Shown here: piece by piece, positions 12,409 to 22,730 of the stretch
Layout of the letters: each line of letters opens with the position of its first letter
How positions within the stretch are numbered: the stretch's first letter is position 1
Assembly (NCBI GenBank): GCA_030737835.1
Contig: CM060848.1
Coordinates: 12,632,323 to 12,696,322, forward strand
Length of the DNA stretch: 64,000 nt
DNA from: Acorus gramineus
Lineage: Eukaryota; Streptophyta; Magnoliopsida; Acorales; Acoraceae
Direction: 5' to 3'
The notes under the pieces: generated by a model
What the model was told of the DNA's origin: nothing
Database searches by the model: none
The model's input: the letters and a program-made list of their open reading frames with translations, nothing else
Made by a program: the position numbers and the translations under genes

Positions 12409-15003
12409 TTATTTTTTATGTTGCCTTTTCTCATTATATATTGAACATTTATATCTCAAACTTGGATCTCTCGAGTCCATATGCATACGTCGGCGAGATG
12501 AGACAGGGCGCCCCGCTTGTCTCCTAATATTCGGTGGGATGAAGATAGGATCGTTTGTCGTAAGAATCGATCAACGACTTTTATCATTAACGAAGTGGAA
12601 TCGGGGTTTATAAGTGTGTCTATATGACTCTGAGGAAAGCCAATGTGACACATATCTCCCAGGACTAATACGAGCATACTCGCAAACCGCTATGACATGT
12701 GCACATGGATAGTGAAACAACTTCAGAACATGACATTGACAATCTGCATGGTCAGAATACAAGAAGGTAGTGTACATAACCGCATTCTTGTCTTGGACAT
12801 TGAATTCTGACCTATCAAGCCTTCTTACTAGTATCGCCCTTGCATCATGTGCAGTTCTCTCCAAACGTTGTTGCATAGATGGCACATGTTCACCTGACAT
12901 CCTCTTGCCCGACTCACGCCTCGTATAAAAATACTCTGACACCGGTATGAATATCTGTTGTAATATGGCACTGACTGGCAATCCTCTTACACCTTTCAAG
13001 ACCGAGTTCATGCTTTCTGCTCTATTGGTGGTCATCGTGCCATGACGACGACCATCATTATAACAAAGGGCCCATGTTTGTGGAGGGACTTGATCAAGCC
13101 ATGTGCGAGCTTGCGGGAAGGCACTAAGAATCTTTCGCATTTCATCAGCAAATTGATTTGGACTTTTCAAGGTCCCTCCAAACCTGGTCACTCAACTCCT
13201 TTGATTTAACATTTTTTTTAAAGTTGTCTATCATGTGTCTCATACAGAAACGATGGTGCCATGTCACATTGCTTGCTTTCTCAATAGCTTTCATGTCTGC
13301 TATGATGCCGATCAGATATGACACACACATTGTTTATACAACCAACAAAAAAGAACAAGTTCCAAAGGAAGAAGGTCCAACTGCTTCTGTTCTCAAATTC
13401 AACTATAGCAAAGGCTATCGGAAGCAAACCATTTTTTGCATCGCAAGCAGTGGCTATCAGGAGATTTCCTTTATATTTTCCATACAGGTGTGTTCCATCG
13501 ATGCAAACCAATGGACGACAATATTTGAAAGCCTTTAAGGCTGGTCCGAATGCCCAATAAACACGTTCAAACTGTCGGATCGGTCTGACCATGTTATTCT
13601 CTTCTATGACAGGGCCTTCAAAGATCACATTTGTTCCTGGATTAGACCTCCTCAGGGCATCAACATATAGAGGCAACACAGCATATGACTCCTCCTGATT
13701 TCCAAATATCCTCACCATAGCCTTCCATTTGGCACGGTGTGCTTTTGAATATGAAATTGTGTAGTACCGATCAGCACGTATCATGTCCATTATCTCAGTA
13801 GGACTGATTCTCAAATTATGACGAATCGTTGGCATAATCAGCTGTGAGATATAATCAGAACTAAATTATTTGTGATTTGAACTGAGTAGAGGATCCAAGC
13901 ATGTATGAGGAACTCTCATAGTGGAAATCTTGAACATTTCTGAACCACCGACCCTCCTCGCATATAATCTCCAATTACATTCATCATTTATGCACTTAAC
14001 GGCGTATTTTTCTGCATTTGATTTCACCACATGACACTGTACACATTTCTTTATTCTCCAGGTTCGGACAACATTAATGAGTGACTTCTTAGTCGTGAAA
14101 AGCTGACCAACCTTAAGTTCATTACACGAAGAAGATCCGATATCATAAATGCATGGATGGACATTTTCTGCCACCGCCTTCTCCATAAGCTCACGTGTAG
14201 GAAACATTTGAGGAACACTATATTCATGGATGACGGTTCTCCTCACATCATGGTCTTCCTCAGTATCAGGTCCTTCAACCCAGTGATCTTCACGATCCTC
14301 TTCTTCTTCTTCAGTATCTTCTCCCACTTCCTCTTCTTCTTCTCCTCCTTCTTGATCTTCTTCTTCTCCTCCTTCTTGATCTTCTTCTTCATTGTTTACT
14401 TCAATTCCCTCACGAATATCATTCCAACCCATGTCATGAAATGAGGACATTTAAATGAAAACACACTATACTTACACATATGAATACACCCACCAAAAAC
14501 ATCCTATAAATACACAATACTTACAAGTGTGGTATATTGACACTCCCATGGGCATTGGTTGGTGTTGCATCAATCAATCTTCTTGGGTACACGGAACGAA
14601 CGACGACGATGAAGGTTGGTATGGATCACGAACAATGGAGGGATATGAATCTTCTGCATTGTAATTCATCGCACCACGACCTCTTTGTATGATCTCTTCC
14701 TTCTCTAACCATAATTGAATGACATGCACGTGCTTTGGGTATAACATTATCATCACTTTCACACCCATATCATCTTCGAGAGGGGCACCCAAACTCTTTC
14801 CGTCGTGAGTGTGATGCACATCACTCATGGACAATTTGTAACTGCTGGGATCGGTTCCCGTCAAATGGTACATCATTTGGAGTAAATCGACATAAGAGAT
14901 CCTCTTATTTATGATGATGGTTTTCCTGGTACCACCTTCATAAAATGAAGTATCTTCACGTTGAACAATCCTCCCAACGGGACATCGGATTTCTTTACCA
15001 TCT
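12409..15003 (-). pseudogene. MURA-type MULE transposase, degenerate
   Basis: Minus-strand order: an N-terminal segment (15003-about 14530, with ISYVDLLQMMYHLTG) after a likely intron acceptor at 15004; a Glu-rich linker; a MuDR-type zinc-binding domain (ELKVGQLFTTKKSL, then C..H residues to PHTC, about 14140-13890); and the DDE core. The three acidic positions are visible as CIDGTHLYGKYKGN (13540s), ISDRH (about 13315) and TNRAESMNSVLK (about 13020). A SWIM zinc finger follows (CQCHVLKLFHYPCAH, about 12745-12700), then a basic RRQAGRPVSSRRR tail ending at 12409. Lesions are a TAA after the MuDR domain (near 13865), frameshifts near 13300 and 13170, and a TGA near 12571. The family inserts DNA by DDE transposition with 9-bp duplications, matching the flanks here. 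Confidence 0.9.
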
Positions 15004-15713
15004 AAACCATAAATTATTCAACTTAGTAAATATATTTCTAAATTGATAATAATAAAATCCATCCAACACATACATATTAAACACTATAACATTCATGCAA
15101 CACATACAAAGTATATTTCCTAAATAGCCTTTGATTTTTTTAAAATGTTTACTAAGAGGCCATTGAATTTTTTCCTAAGGCCATTGAATTTTTTAAAAAG
15201 TTTTTATATATGACAATCAAATTTTTCAAATTTTTTTTAAGATTTAAAAGTTTATTTTGACAAATGAAAATTTTAAAATAACCAAAAACCCTAAAAAAAT
15301 TAACATTTAACTTAACAAAACATCATACAATCAATATTCCAATAATAAATAAATTCAACATTCAACATTTAGGGTTTTGATAAAAAAAAACCCAAATTTA
15401 ATCAATAAAATCAAAACAATTGATAAATAAATAATAAAATTCAAGAACATTTAGGGTTTTGATGTTTACCTTTGGATTCAGAGTTGTTTTTGATGATTTT
15501 TCAGAGTTGACAGCGGGTGAGTGGGTGAAAGAAAGACAAAAGGGCTGAAAATGGGGTTTTTAGGGCTTGGCAGCGGGGACAGGGCTTATATATTCCGCGA
15601 CCTGAAGACGGTATATATATGCATATATATATATATTGTCTCCTGGAGACGGCATATATATGTCGTCTCTCTCCTGTGCATATAGAGAGTTATTTGATGT
15701 TGTTAGTGTAAAC

Positions 15714-15802
15714 TTCAACGGGGCTAGTTTTTACAAATATTCGAGGGGTAGGACTATTTTTGTAAATATTCATTTTCTTAGGGTTAAAAATACTAATTAC
15801 CG
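15714..15802. repeat. MULE right terminal inverted repeat
   Basis: Reverse complement partner of 10142-10230. It ends CTAATTACCG and is followed directly by the second TATTATAAA target copy. Confidence 0.9.
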
Positions 15803-15811
15803 TATTATAAA

Positions 15812-16080
15812 ACATATATAAAAAGCTGCCTCGGCTAAAAACTCGGATGATATCATGAATTTGAGGGGGGTGGTCCTTATGACCTTATGCGAGTACTGTC
15901 TCATCACCCATATAATTGAACTGCGTGCGAATTGCAGGTCGGTTCGGGAGTCGACCTATGAATTTCTTCCACGAATAACAAGATGATCATTCACTAACAA
16001 TACATGCCAATCACAATATGCACTCTCTCTTTTTTTTTCCAACTTTTTTTGTTTTTCAATTCACGAAGTTGTGGTTAATC
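15812..16080. other. Short spacer
   Basis: Between the MULE target copy and the next TIR element. Nothing recognised. Confidence 0.4.
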
Positions 16081-16084
16081 TTAA

Positions 16085-17004
16085 GCCTTGTTTGATTCGT
16101 GTCATTTTGGGATGGAATTTGATTCTATGTGAGATTATCAGGAAAGTGTATAAAATCCAGTGTTTGATGGGTGGTAATCTTGATGGTAATTGTGAGCCCC
16201 ACTAGAATTAAAATCCATCCATGTGAGAAAATAGGGTGAAATCAGATTCTCACCCTTTGTAGTGGTAATATCGAATTCCATCAGGATTCCTAAATTAGAT
16301 TACTATTATACCATTTACAAATTAATGAAATTACTATGTATATCCCTTCTAAAATAAATAGCCTCCTCTTCTTTTTTTCCCACCACCTATATAATGGGTT
16401 TATATAATCATTTTAATTTTTTAATTAAAAAATTCTATTATAATTTTTATATATGATGTGAAAAATCTTAACTATGTAGTAAATGTTAATTTATATTTTT
16501 AAATTTATTTTTTATTTTTGTAGATGGGTTTAGATATTATTATAATTGGTATAATATGTGATGTATGATGTGGGTTTAAGCCTAAAACAATATCTCCGAA
16601 TCCTAACTAATAAAATTGGTTATTTAGTTTTTAGGGGAGTTCATAATATTCAACCGATTAGAAATATTACTATTATTATATGTTTAATTACATAATTAGT
16701 TATTTTATTTATTTGCATTTATTAAATATTTATAAAAAATTTATTCTTTTTATATTATTGTGATATAGATAAAGAAATAAATTTTACAAGTATATATATA
16801 ATAGTAAGAGTATTTTAGACATTTAAATCAAATTCTTTATCTTTTTCCATGTATGAACCAAGCACTTGAAAATTATTCTTTAAAGAAATTCACTAGCTAA
16901 CCAAATAGTCTGATGGAAACAAAATTCCTGATAAAATAATTTCTGATAGACTGATTCATGATAAAGTAATTAACAAAAAAAAAATGACAGGAATCACACG
17001 GTTC
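16085..17004. mobile_element. TIR element flanked by TTAA
   Basis: About 920 bp. The left end TTAAGCCTTGTTTGATTCG and the right end (reverse complement TTAAGAACCGTGTGATTCC) both continue into TGTCATTTT, giving an imperfect inverted repeat of roughly 27 bp. TTAA is present at both borders (16081-16084 and 17005-17008), compatible with a TTA/TAA duplication of PIF/Harbinger type. The interior is AT-rich with no transposase frame, so it is non-autonomous. Confidence 0.55.
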
Positions 17005-17008
17005 TTAA

Positions 17009-17519
17009 CGTTTTGGTGACAAGATATAAATCCTCTGATAGTTGATCATGGCACCCATATCGCCACGTGGCATCATGCAAAGAAACCATGCAAACCTACC
17101 AATTCAAAACTGCTTCAATTGACCCACAAAACCACTCTCAAGTCCCGATCAAATGTTGGACTATTTCTAAAAGAGGAGGGAATTTCATGAACTCACGCAA
17201 TGCGTATGTGAGAGCTTGTTATGAATTTCAACGTAGACTTTTGCATCACTTATAGTCGGGTGGGTCCACCTCTCTAGCCAGCCTAACTCATGCTTTGATA
17301 GGCCAACTGACTCATCAGAATAGGTAGGTGGACATATAGAAGATTCTATCTTGGTCGTGTTTAGATAAATTTTCAGGTACGTACCTTATCCTTTCAAATA
17401 TGGCATGCAAAATAGCAATAAAAAATAATAAAAATTCAAAAACTGTGGTATAGATTGGATAGTTTTCATCATGGTTTTTTTTTTCTTTCTAAAATTCAAA
17501 TCTAAAGCATTTGAGTCCC
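17009..17519 (+). other. PME1 upstream region
   Basis: Non-coding DNA upstream of the PME1 TATA box. It contains a GCCACGTGGC palindrome (G-box type core CACGTG) near 17060. No gene supported. Confidence 0.4.
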
Positions 17520-17528
17520 TATAAAAAG
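17520..17528 (+). promoter_or_regulatory. Probable PME1 TATA box
   Basis: TATAAAAAG lies 85 bp upstream of the PME1 ATG. The second PME has TATAAAAGG at a similar distance (102 bp), supporting it as the core promoter element of the duplicated genes. Confidence 0.7.
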
Positions 17529-17604
17529 GGCACCTCCTACTCCTCTCCTTCACATATCATAGTTTCAAACAAAATCATAACACTAGCAAACTTATTAGGT
17601 GACC

Positions 17605-20481
17605 ATGGCCAACCAAGCATTGTCTTTCATCTGCACTGTATTCTTACTCATAAGTCTGTCATACTCTGAAGCTGTACCACCTTGTAGCCAAACCCCATAC
17701 CCTGATGTATGCAATTATCTCATTTCCACTAGTCCTTTATACACTCAAGACCAAGAACAGTTAGGGTTCCGTGACCTAGCTTTCAGGGCTACCATGGCCC
17801 ATGCCCAAAAGGTTCACCAACTCGCATCAGCCATGGACCTTGGGTCAATTGATTCACGAGTTAATGGCGCATGGACTGATTGCATGGAGGTGTTTGAAGA
17901 CACCATCAGCCAACTCAGTCGCTCGACGGGGTCCACGAGTCCCGTGAGCTTCGACGACACCCAAACATGGCTTAGTGCCACTTTAGCCAATCAGCAGTCC
18001 TGCATTAATGGCTTCAATGAGCTCAATTTGGCTTCACACATACCATCCTTACCATTTGTTTCCTACAACATGTCTGAGATTCTTAGCAACTCTCTTGCTA
18101 TAAACAAGTTCATGGGGGGTCCTACTAAGTCTTTGGGGGGTAGGAAGTTGCTTTCCAATGGGTTCCCAAAATGGGTATCTCCAAATGATAGGAAGCTCCT
18201 TCAATCACCAAGTGCATCGTCACAGGCTAATCTTGTGGTTGCTAAAGATGGGTCTGGGAATTACAAGACCATATCGGAAGCGGTGGCCGCTTCTGTGAAG
18301 TTGGGGGCCGGGACTAAAAGATTTGTTATCCATGTAAAAGCTGGAGTGTACAATGAGAACGTACAAATATCTGTGAAGAATTTGATGCTCATCGGAGATG
18401 GGATTGACTCTACAGTCGTAACAGGAAGTAAAAATGTCCAAGATGGCTCCACAACCTTCCGTTCAGCAACTTTTGGTAAGTCTTCTTATTGCATATTAAA
18501 TACTGATGAGACTTCCAACTTTATTCAATTTTCGTGTTAATCACATCATAATATAACAATTATAGTTATAAAAATATCACGGAAAATCATGCTTTCCATA
18601 GCAATAGGGGTCCATGCCAGTTTTTCAATTAAAATATTTACTGCCCTATATAAATAATATAGTGGTATTATTTCAAACATTCCCCGTGCAACTACTCTTT
18701 TTTCTCACATATTTTAATGGTCAGCGTGCAATCTCATATCTCTATTATTTTTTATTAAAAAAAATATTATGTAATTATTGGGTGGTCCATAATTGATATA
18801 ATTTTATTTGACTAAAGATCAATGTTTTCAATATTATCTATATTAATATCAATATTTTCTTTATTACAAGTTCAAATTTACAAAATTAAAAAGGACCCTT
18901 GCAAAGCCGTTCTTTAATTGTTTTTTTTCTTCTTAAATAAACCAATTTGCAAGTCTAGTATAGAAAAGTTTCTAGAATAAATATTTAGCAATATCTTAAC
19001 AAATAGACCTATCATCACTATCGTATAGTTGACAAAAAAAAGACAATTAATAAAAATAGCATCATTTAAATTAATATTAACAAAAATAGCACCGGATAAG
19101 AAATATTTGCAAAAACTAGTACTGGTCAGCGTAAACCAATATATATGGCGCCTCCAGTGATTTTGTGTTTTAAAGGGAGGCGCTGTTTATATATGGCGCC
19201 TCCTTTGTTTTTCTGTTGGACTCACTATTTCTTCTCCTTTAATTAAATATTAATGGCTCAGATTTTGTATCAACTATTTAATTAAATTTTAACGGTTGAG
19301 ATTATTTGATATGAAAGAAAAACATAAAAAATTTGTTTCTATTAATCAATTAAAATCTCCATCAAATTAAAAGCTCTATCTTTAAAAATATTCCATGATT
19401 TTCTCCTTCAATCTTTCAATCTGAGTCATTAAACTTAATCAAATAAATAAATCTTACATGATTATCTCTATCAACTAGATATATTTTAAAACAAAAAAAC
19501 TCAGTCCATGATTTTCTCCCTTCTCAACCTAATATATTTTTCTAAAAAACATCTCAATAAGTAATGATCCCAATAGAAAAAAAAAGGAGGCATCATATAT
19601 ATACGGTGCCTCTTTTTAAAATTCAAAATTACTGAAGACGCCATATATTGGTTTAAAAAAAAAATGGTATCAGTGTTAGTTTTTGTAAATATTCCTTATA
19701 CCGTACTATTTTTGCTAATATTGATTTAAACAATGCTATTTTTGTTGATTGTCCAAAAAAAAAAAAACGTAACTCTGATTCAATCTTTGCAGCGGTCACT
19801 GGCGATGGATTCATAGCCCGGGGCATGACGTTCCAAAACACAGCCGGGCCACAGAAACACCAAGCGGTGGCGATGCGTTCAGGCTCAGACCTCTCGGTCT
19901 TCTATCAGTGCAGTTTCAAGGGATACCAAGACACCCTCTACGTCTACTCCCAACGCCAATTCTACCGCAACTGCGACATCTACGGCACCGTCGACTTCAT
20001 ATTCGGAGACGCCGCCACCGTTCTTCAGAGCTGCAACATCTACGTTCGCAAACCGATGAGCGGACAACAGAACACCGTGACCGCCCAAGGTCGAAGCGAC
20101 CCCAACGAGAACACAGGAATCTCCATTCACAATTCAGTTATAACGGCTGCCTCAGATTTGAAGCCCGTGCAGGGATCGTTCAGGACGTACCTTGGCCGTC
20201 CGTGGCAGCAGTACTCAAGAACTGTGGTCATGAAGAGTTCGCTTGATAGCTTGATCAATCCGGCTGGGTGGTCGGAATGGAGTGGTAATTTTGCTTTGAG
20301 CACTTTGTATTATGGAGAGTATATGAACACTGGCGCGGGAGCGTCTACGGCGGGCCGAGTGAAGTGGCCCGGTTTTCACATCATGAGCGGCGCAGACGCA
20401 GCGAAGTTCACCGTCGGGAGCTTCATTTCTGGGAGTTCTTGGTTACCGGGGACTGGTGTCCCTTTCACTACAGGACTTTGA
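17605..20481 (+). CDS. Pectin methylesterase with PMEI pro-region (PME1), two exons
   Basis: Exon 1 is 17605-18475 and exon 2 is 19793-20481 (GTAAGT..TTTGCAG intron), 1560 nt encoding 519 residues. The start is the ATG in ACCATGG; the upstream in-frame GTG at 17599 is not used. A signal peptide (about 1-23) is followed by a PMEI-like domain with Cys27, Cys36, Cys93 and Cys133, two RKLL motifs (180-183 and 196-199) where subtilases cut the pro-region, and the pectinesterase domain from about 208. Catalytic residues are in place: Asp337 in YQDTLY, Asp358 in VDFIFGD and Arg426 in YLGRPW. The enzyme removes methyl esters from homogalacturonan in the cell wall. The reading frame is intact, so the gene is probably functional. 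It is a tandem paralogue of the broken PME at 27976-30956. Its intron holds a MULE-type MITE. Confidence 0.95.
19042..19753. mobile_element. MULE-type MITE in PME1 intron
   Basis: A 712-bp element with about 80-100 bp inverted ends (left GACAATTAATAAAAATAGC, right reverse complement GACAATCAACAAAAATAGC) and an exact 9-bp duplication CAAAAAAAA (19033-19041 and 19754-19762). Subterminal words TATATGGCGCCTCC and GGCGCTGTTTATATATGGCG resemble the GCCGTCTCC + TATATA motif of the MULE at 10142-15802, suggesting a related family. No coding capacity. The right border is only 30 bp from the PME1 exon 2 acceptor. Confidence 0.88.
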
Positions 20482-20889
20482 AGTCCATTTTATATTTCAT
20501 ATATAATTTTTTTTTTGTTTGTCATGAATATGTAGGTGTAAACTTGCATATTTAAATATTTCTAGCTGGTTGTTAGGGATTGTTATGCTCTATGATATAT
20601 TGATGCAAAATTAATAAATAAAACTGGTAAAGGTATTTTATTTGACTTCCTCGTACGTGGTGCCAAACTTTCTCGTAGCTTTTATAGCTATTCACTGTGT
20701 ATACTCCTGTTGTATTCTATTTTTTTTTTATAAAAATACCCATAAAAATAATCCTTACATAAATATTTATCAAAATTTTATATGTTGCGTATCGCGATTC
20801 CTACTATCAACTTTAATGAGTTAGAATTAAATGGTACTGATAAAATCACATTTAGACCATAAAAAAACTACTAATAAGATTGAAATATT
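20482..20889 (+). other. PME1 3' UTR and downstream spacer
   Basis: Contains TTTGTTTGTCATG and, near 20610-20622, AATTAATAAATAAAAC, a likely polyadenylation region. The same words recur in the two relics downstream, showing they descend from PME 3' ends. Confidence 0.55.
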
Positions 20890-21500
20890 CACATGCTTCA
20901 TCTTTTTTTCAATATCTAAAATAATATATCATGCATTTACAATATGAATATTGTATGGGAAATAGAGATTAAAAAGTAACCCTGGTTGGGCTTGATCGGA
21001 TAATGGACGTTGAGCGTCAACTGAGGAAGCGGCGTCGCAGTGTGGGACTCGTCCCGTGTAATCCCATTTTGGTTGGTCCCTTTGACGGCAGGGTTTTGAA
21101 GTCTTTTTCTTGTAATATAATTCATGTTGTTTGTCATGCATTTAGTGGTTAAAATTTTGAAATTTAAATGTTTCTTGTTATAACGGGCATGTTACACTGT
21201 AATATATATAGATACGAAATAAATAAATAAAAATCATAAAGGTTTTTTTTTTATATGAAAAAGTCTTAAAGGTACTTTATTGATTTGACTTCTATTTGCT
21301 GCTAAACTTCTTTGCTGTGTAATTTTTCATTTTAACGGTTTCAGTCGCACGTCAGGCGGCGTGGCAACGTTGCACTTCAGTTGATTTGAAGAAAAGTTCA
21401 TCAACGGAGAATATTTTATACGTACTCGGGCCCCGTTTTCAATTCAAATGCATCTTTCACATTTTTGTTAAAATAAACCCCCACTCAGTTACACCAGTAA
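20890..21500 (+). pseudogene. PME 3'-end relic 1
   Basis: The sequence around 21050-21100 translates in one frame as VPLTAGF followed by TGA, matching the VPFTTGL or VPFTAGL carboxyl terminus of the two PMEs. It then continues with a 3' UTR like that of PME1 (TTGTTTGTCATG, a TTTAAATRTTTC block, AATAAATAAATAAAA). The catalytic part of the gene is missing. The unit is repeated at 22040-22730, including the downstream block CGCACGTCA..GGCGGCGTGGCAAC. Confidence 0.65.
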
Positions 21501-21509
21501 TAATTTTTA

Positions 21510-22040
21510 AAAAAGATAAAATATTTTAAAAAATTGTATTAACTTATTTGTAGAATATGTAAAAAAAAATTAAAGAGTTTTTTTTTTTATTATTATTAAT
21601 ATATCGAATGGACTTCATGACTGACTTTAAAGTTAAGTAGCTGGGAAGACTAAATTCGCCTATTTGTTTTAATCCCACGAAAAATTTCTAAAGAGTTATT
21701 AATTTCATAGTGAATGTATATGGCTAATGAGATACAGATATATATTTGAGCGTTAATACATTCAATTCATTTACAATCCGTTTTGCAGTCCCATATATTA
21801 TGATAACGTAGTATATATTTTTCTAAGCTAAAGAATAGGTAGGGATAGATATGATTTGATCAAACTCATACCCAACTGCGTCCAGTTATCACAATATTGT
21901 CCTAATTAAACCTGTTTTAGATCTCCATTTGATTTAATTGTTCTATCCCAAACCGTTCCAAAAGATTTTCAAAGAAACCTGAACGTACCCGTCCCATCTA
22001 GTCCCATTTTGATTTGGGTCAAGTGGGTCACAAATTACAT
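21510..22040. repeat. Duplicated PME intergenic block, copy 1
   Basis: About 530 bp that recur at 24890-26302 with high identity once the hAT insertion there is removed. Shared words include CCCACGAAAAATTTCTAAAG, ACAATATTGTCCTAATTAAA and CAAACCGTTCC-type sequence. A shorter third match (CAATCCGTTTTGCAG..ATGATAACGTAGTATATA) lies at about 55940-56010. Confidence 0.8.
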
Positions 22041-22730
22041 GTTTTATCTTCTTCTTCGATGTTCAAAACAATATGTTGAGCATTTACAGTAGGAATCTAT
22101 CAGAAATAGAGATTAAAAAGTAACCCTGGTTGGGTTCTGATCTGATAATCGAAGTTGAACGTCAACTGAGGAAGCGGCGTGTAAATTTTTTTGCTGTGTA
22201 ATTTTTTTTTAGGCTCGTTATAACGGTTTCATTCGCACGTCAACTGAGGCAGCGGCGTGACAGCGTGGGACTCGTCCCGTGTAATCCCATTTTGGTTGGT
22301 CCCTTTGACGGCAGGGCTTTGAAGTCCTTTTTCTTGTAACATAATTCATGTTGTTTGTCATGCTGGTTAAATTTAGATATTTAAATATTTCTTGTTATTA
22401 CCCAATGTCATGCTGTAAAATATATAGATGTGAAATAATAATAATAAATAAATAAAAGTCCCAAAGGTTGTTTTTTTTTTTGAAAAAGTCTTAAGTTACT
22501 TTATTAATTTGACTTTCATCTGCTGCTAAACTTTCTTTGCTGTGTAATTTTTTCATTATAACAGTTTCAGTCGCACGTCAACCGAGGCGGCGTGGCAACC
22601 TTGCACTTCAGTTGATTTAAAGAAAAGTTAATCAACGGAGAATATTTATACACGTTGCCCCGTTTTCAATTCAAATGCATTTTCCATATTTTTGTTAAAA
22701 TAATCCCCCACTCAGTTACACCAGTTACAC
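22040..22730 (+). pseudogene. PME 3'-end relic 2
   Basis: Second copy of the relic: GGTTGGTCCCTTTGACGGCA, then GGGCTTTGA and a PME-like 3' UTR (TTGTTTGTCATGCTGG, then AATAATAAATAAATAAAA). A short internal duplication repeats CACGTCAACTGAGG-type sequence twice (about 22155 and 22238). No catalytic motifs remain. Confidence 0.65.

Larger units (their letters stand above)
10142..15802 (-). mobile_element. Mutator-like element (MULE) carrying transposase and plant mobile domain genes
   Basis: A 5661-bp element flanked by a perfect 9-bp duplication TATTATAAA (10133-10141 and 15803-15811), the diagnostic target-site size of Mutator-like elements. Terminal inverted repeats of about 88 bp start GGGTAATTAG on the left and CGGTAATTAG (reverse complement) on the right. 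Subterminal regions on both sides carry TATATA runs next to GCCATCTCC or GCCGTCTCC words. On the minus strand the element encodes a MURA-type transposase (12409-15003) followed by a plant mobile domain protein (10809-12131). Both carry stops and frameshifts, so the copy cannot move itself, although its ends look complete and could be mobilised in trans. Confidence 0.93.

Noticed and set aside
13158..13560. Plus-strand open frames of 126 and 80 codons
   Set aside because: Antisense shadows of the MULE transposase.
17599..17604. In-frame GTG upstream of the PME1 ATG
   Set aside because: The ATG at 17605 has the ACCATGG context and leads directly into a signal peptide; GTG starts are not expected here.
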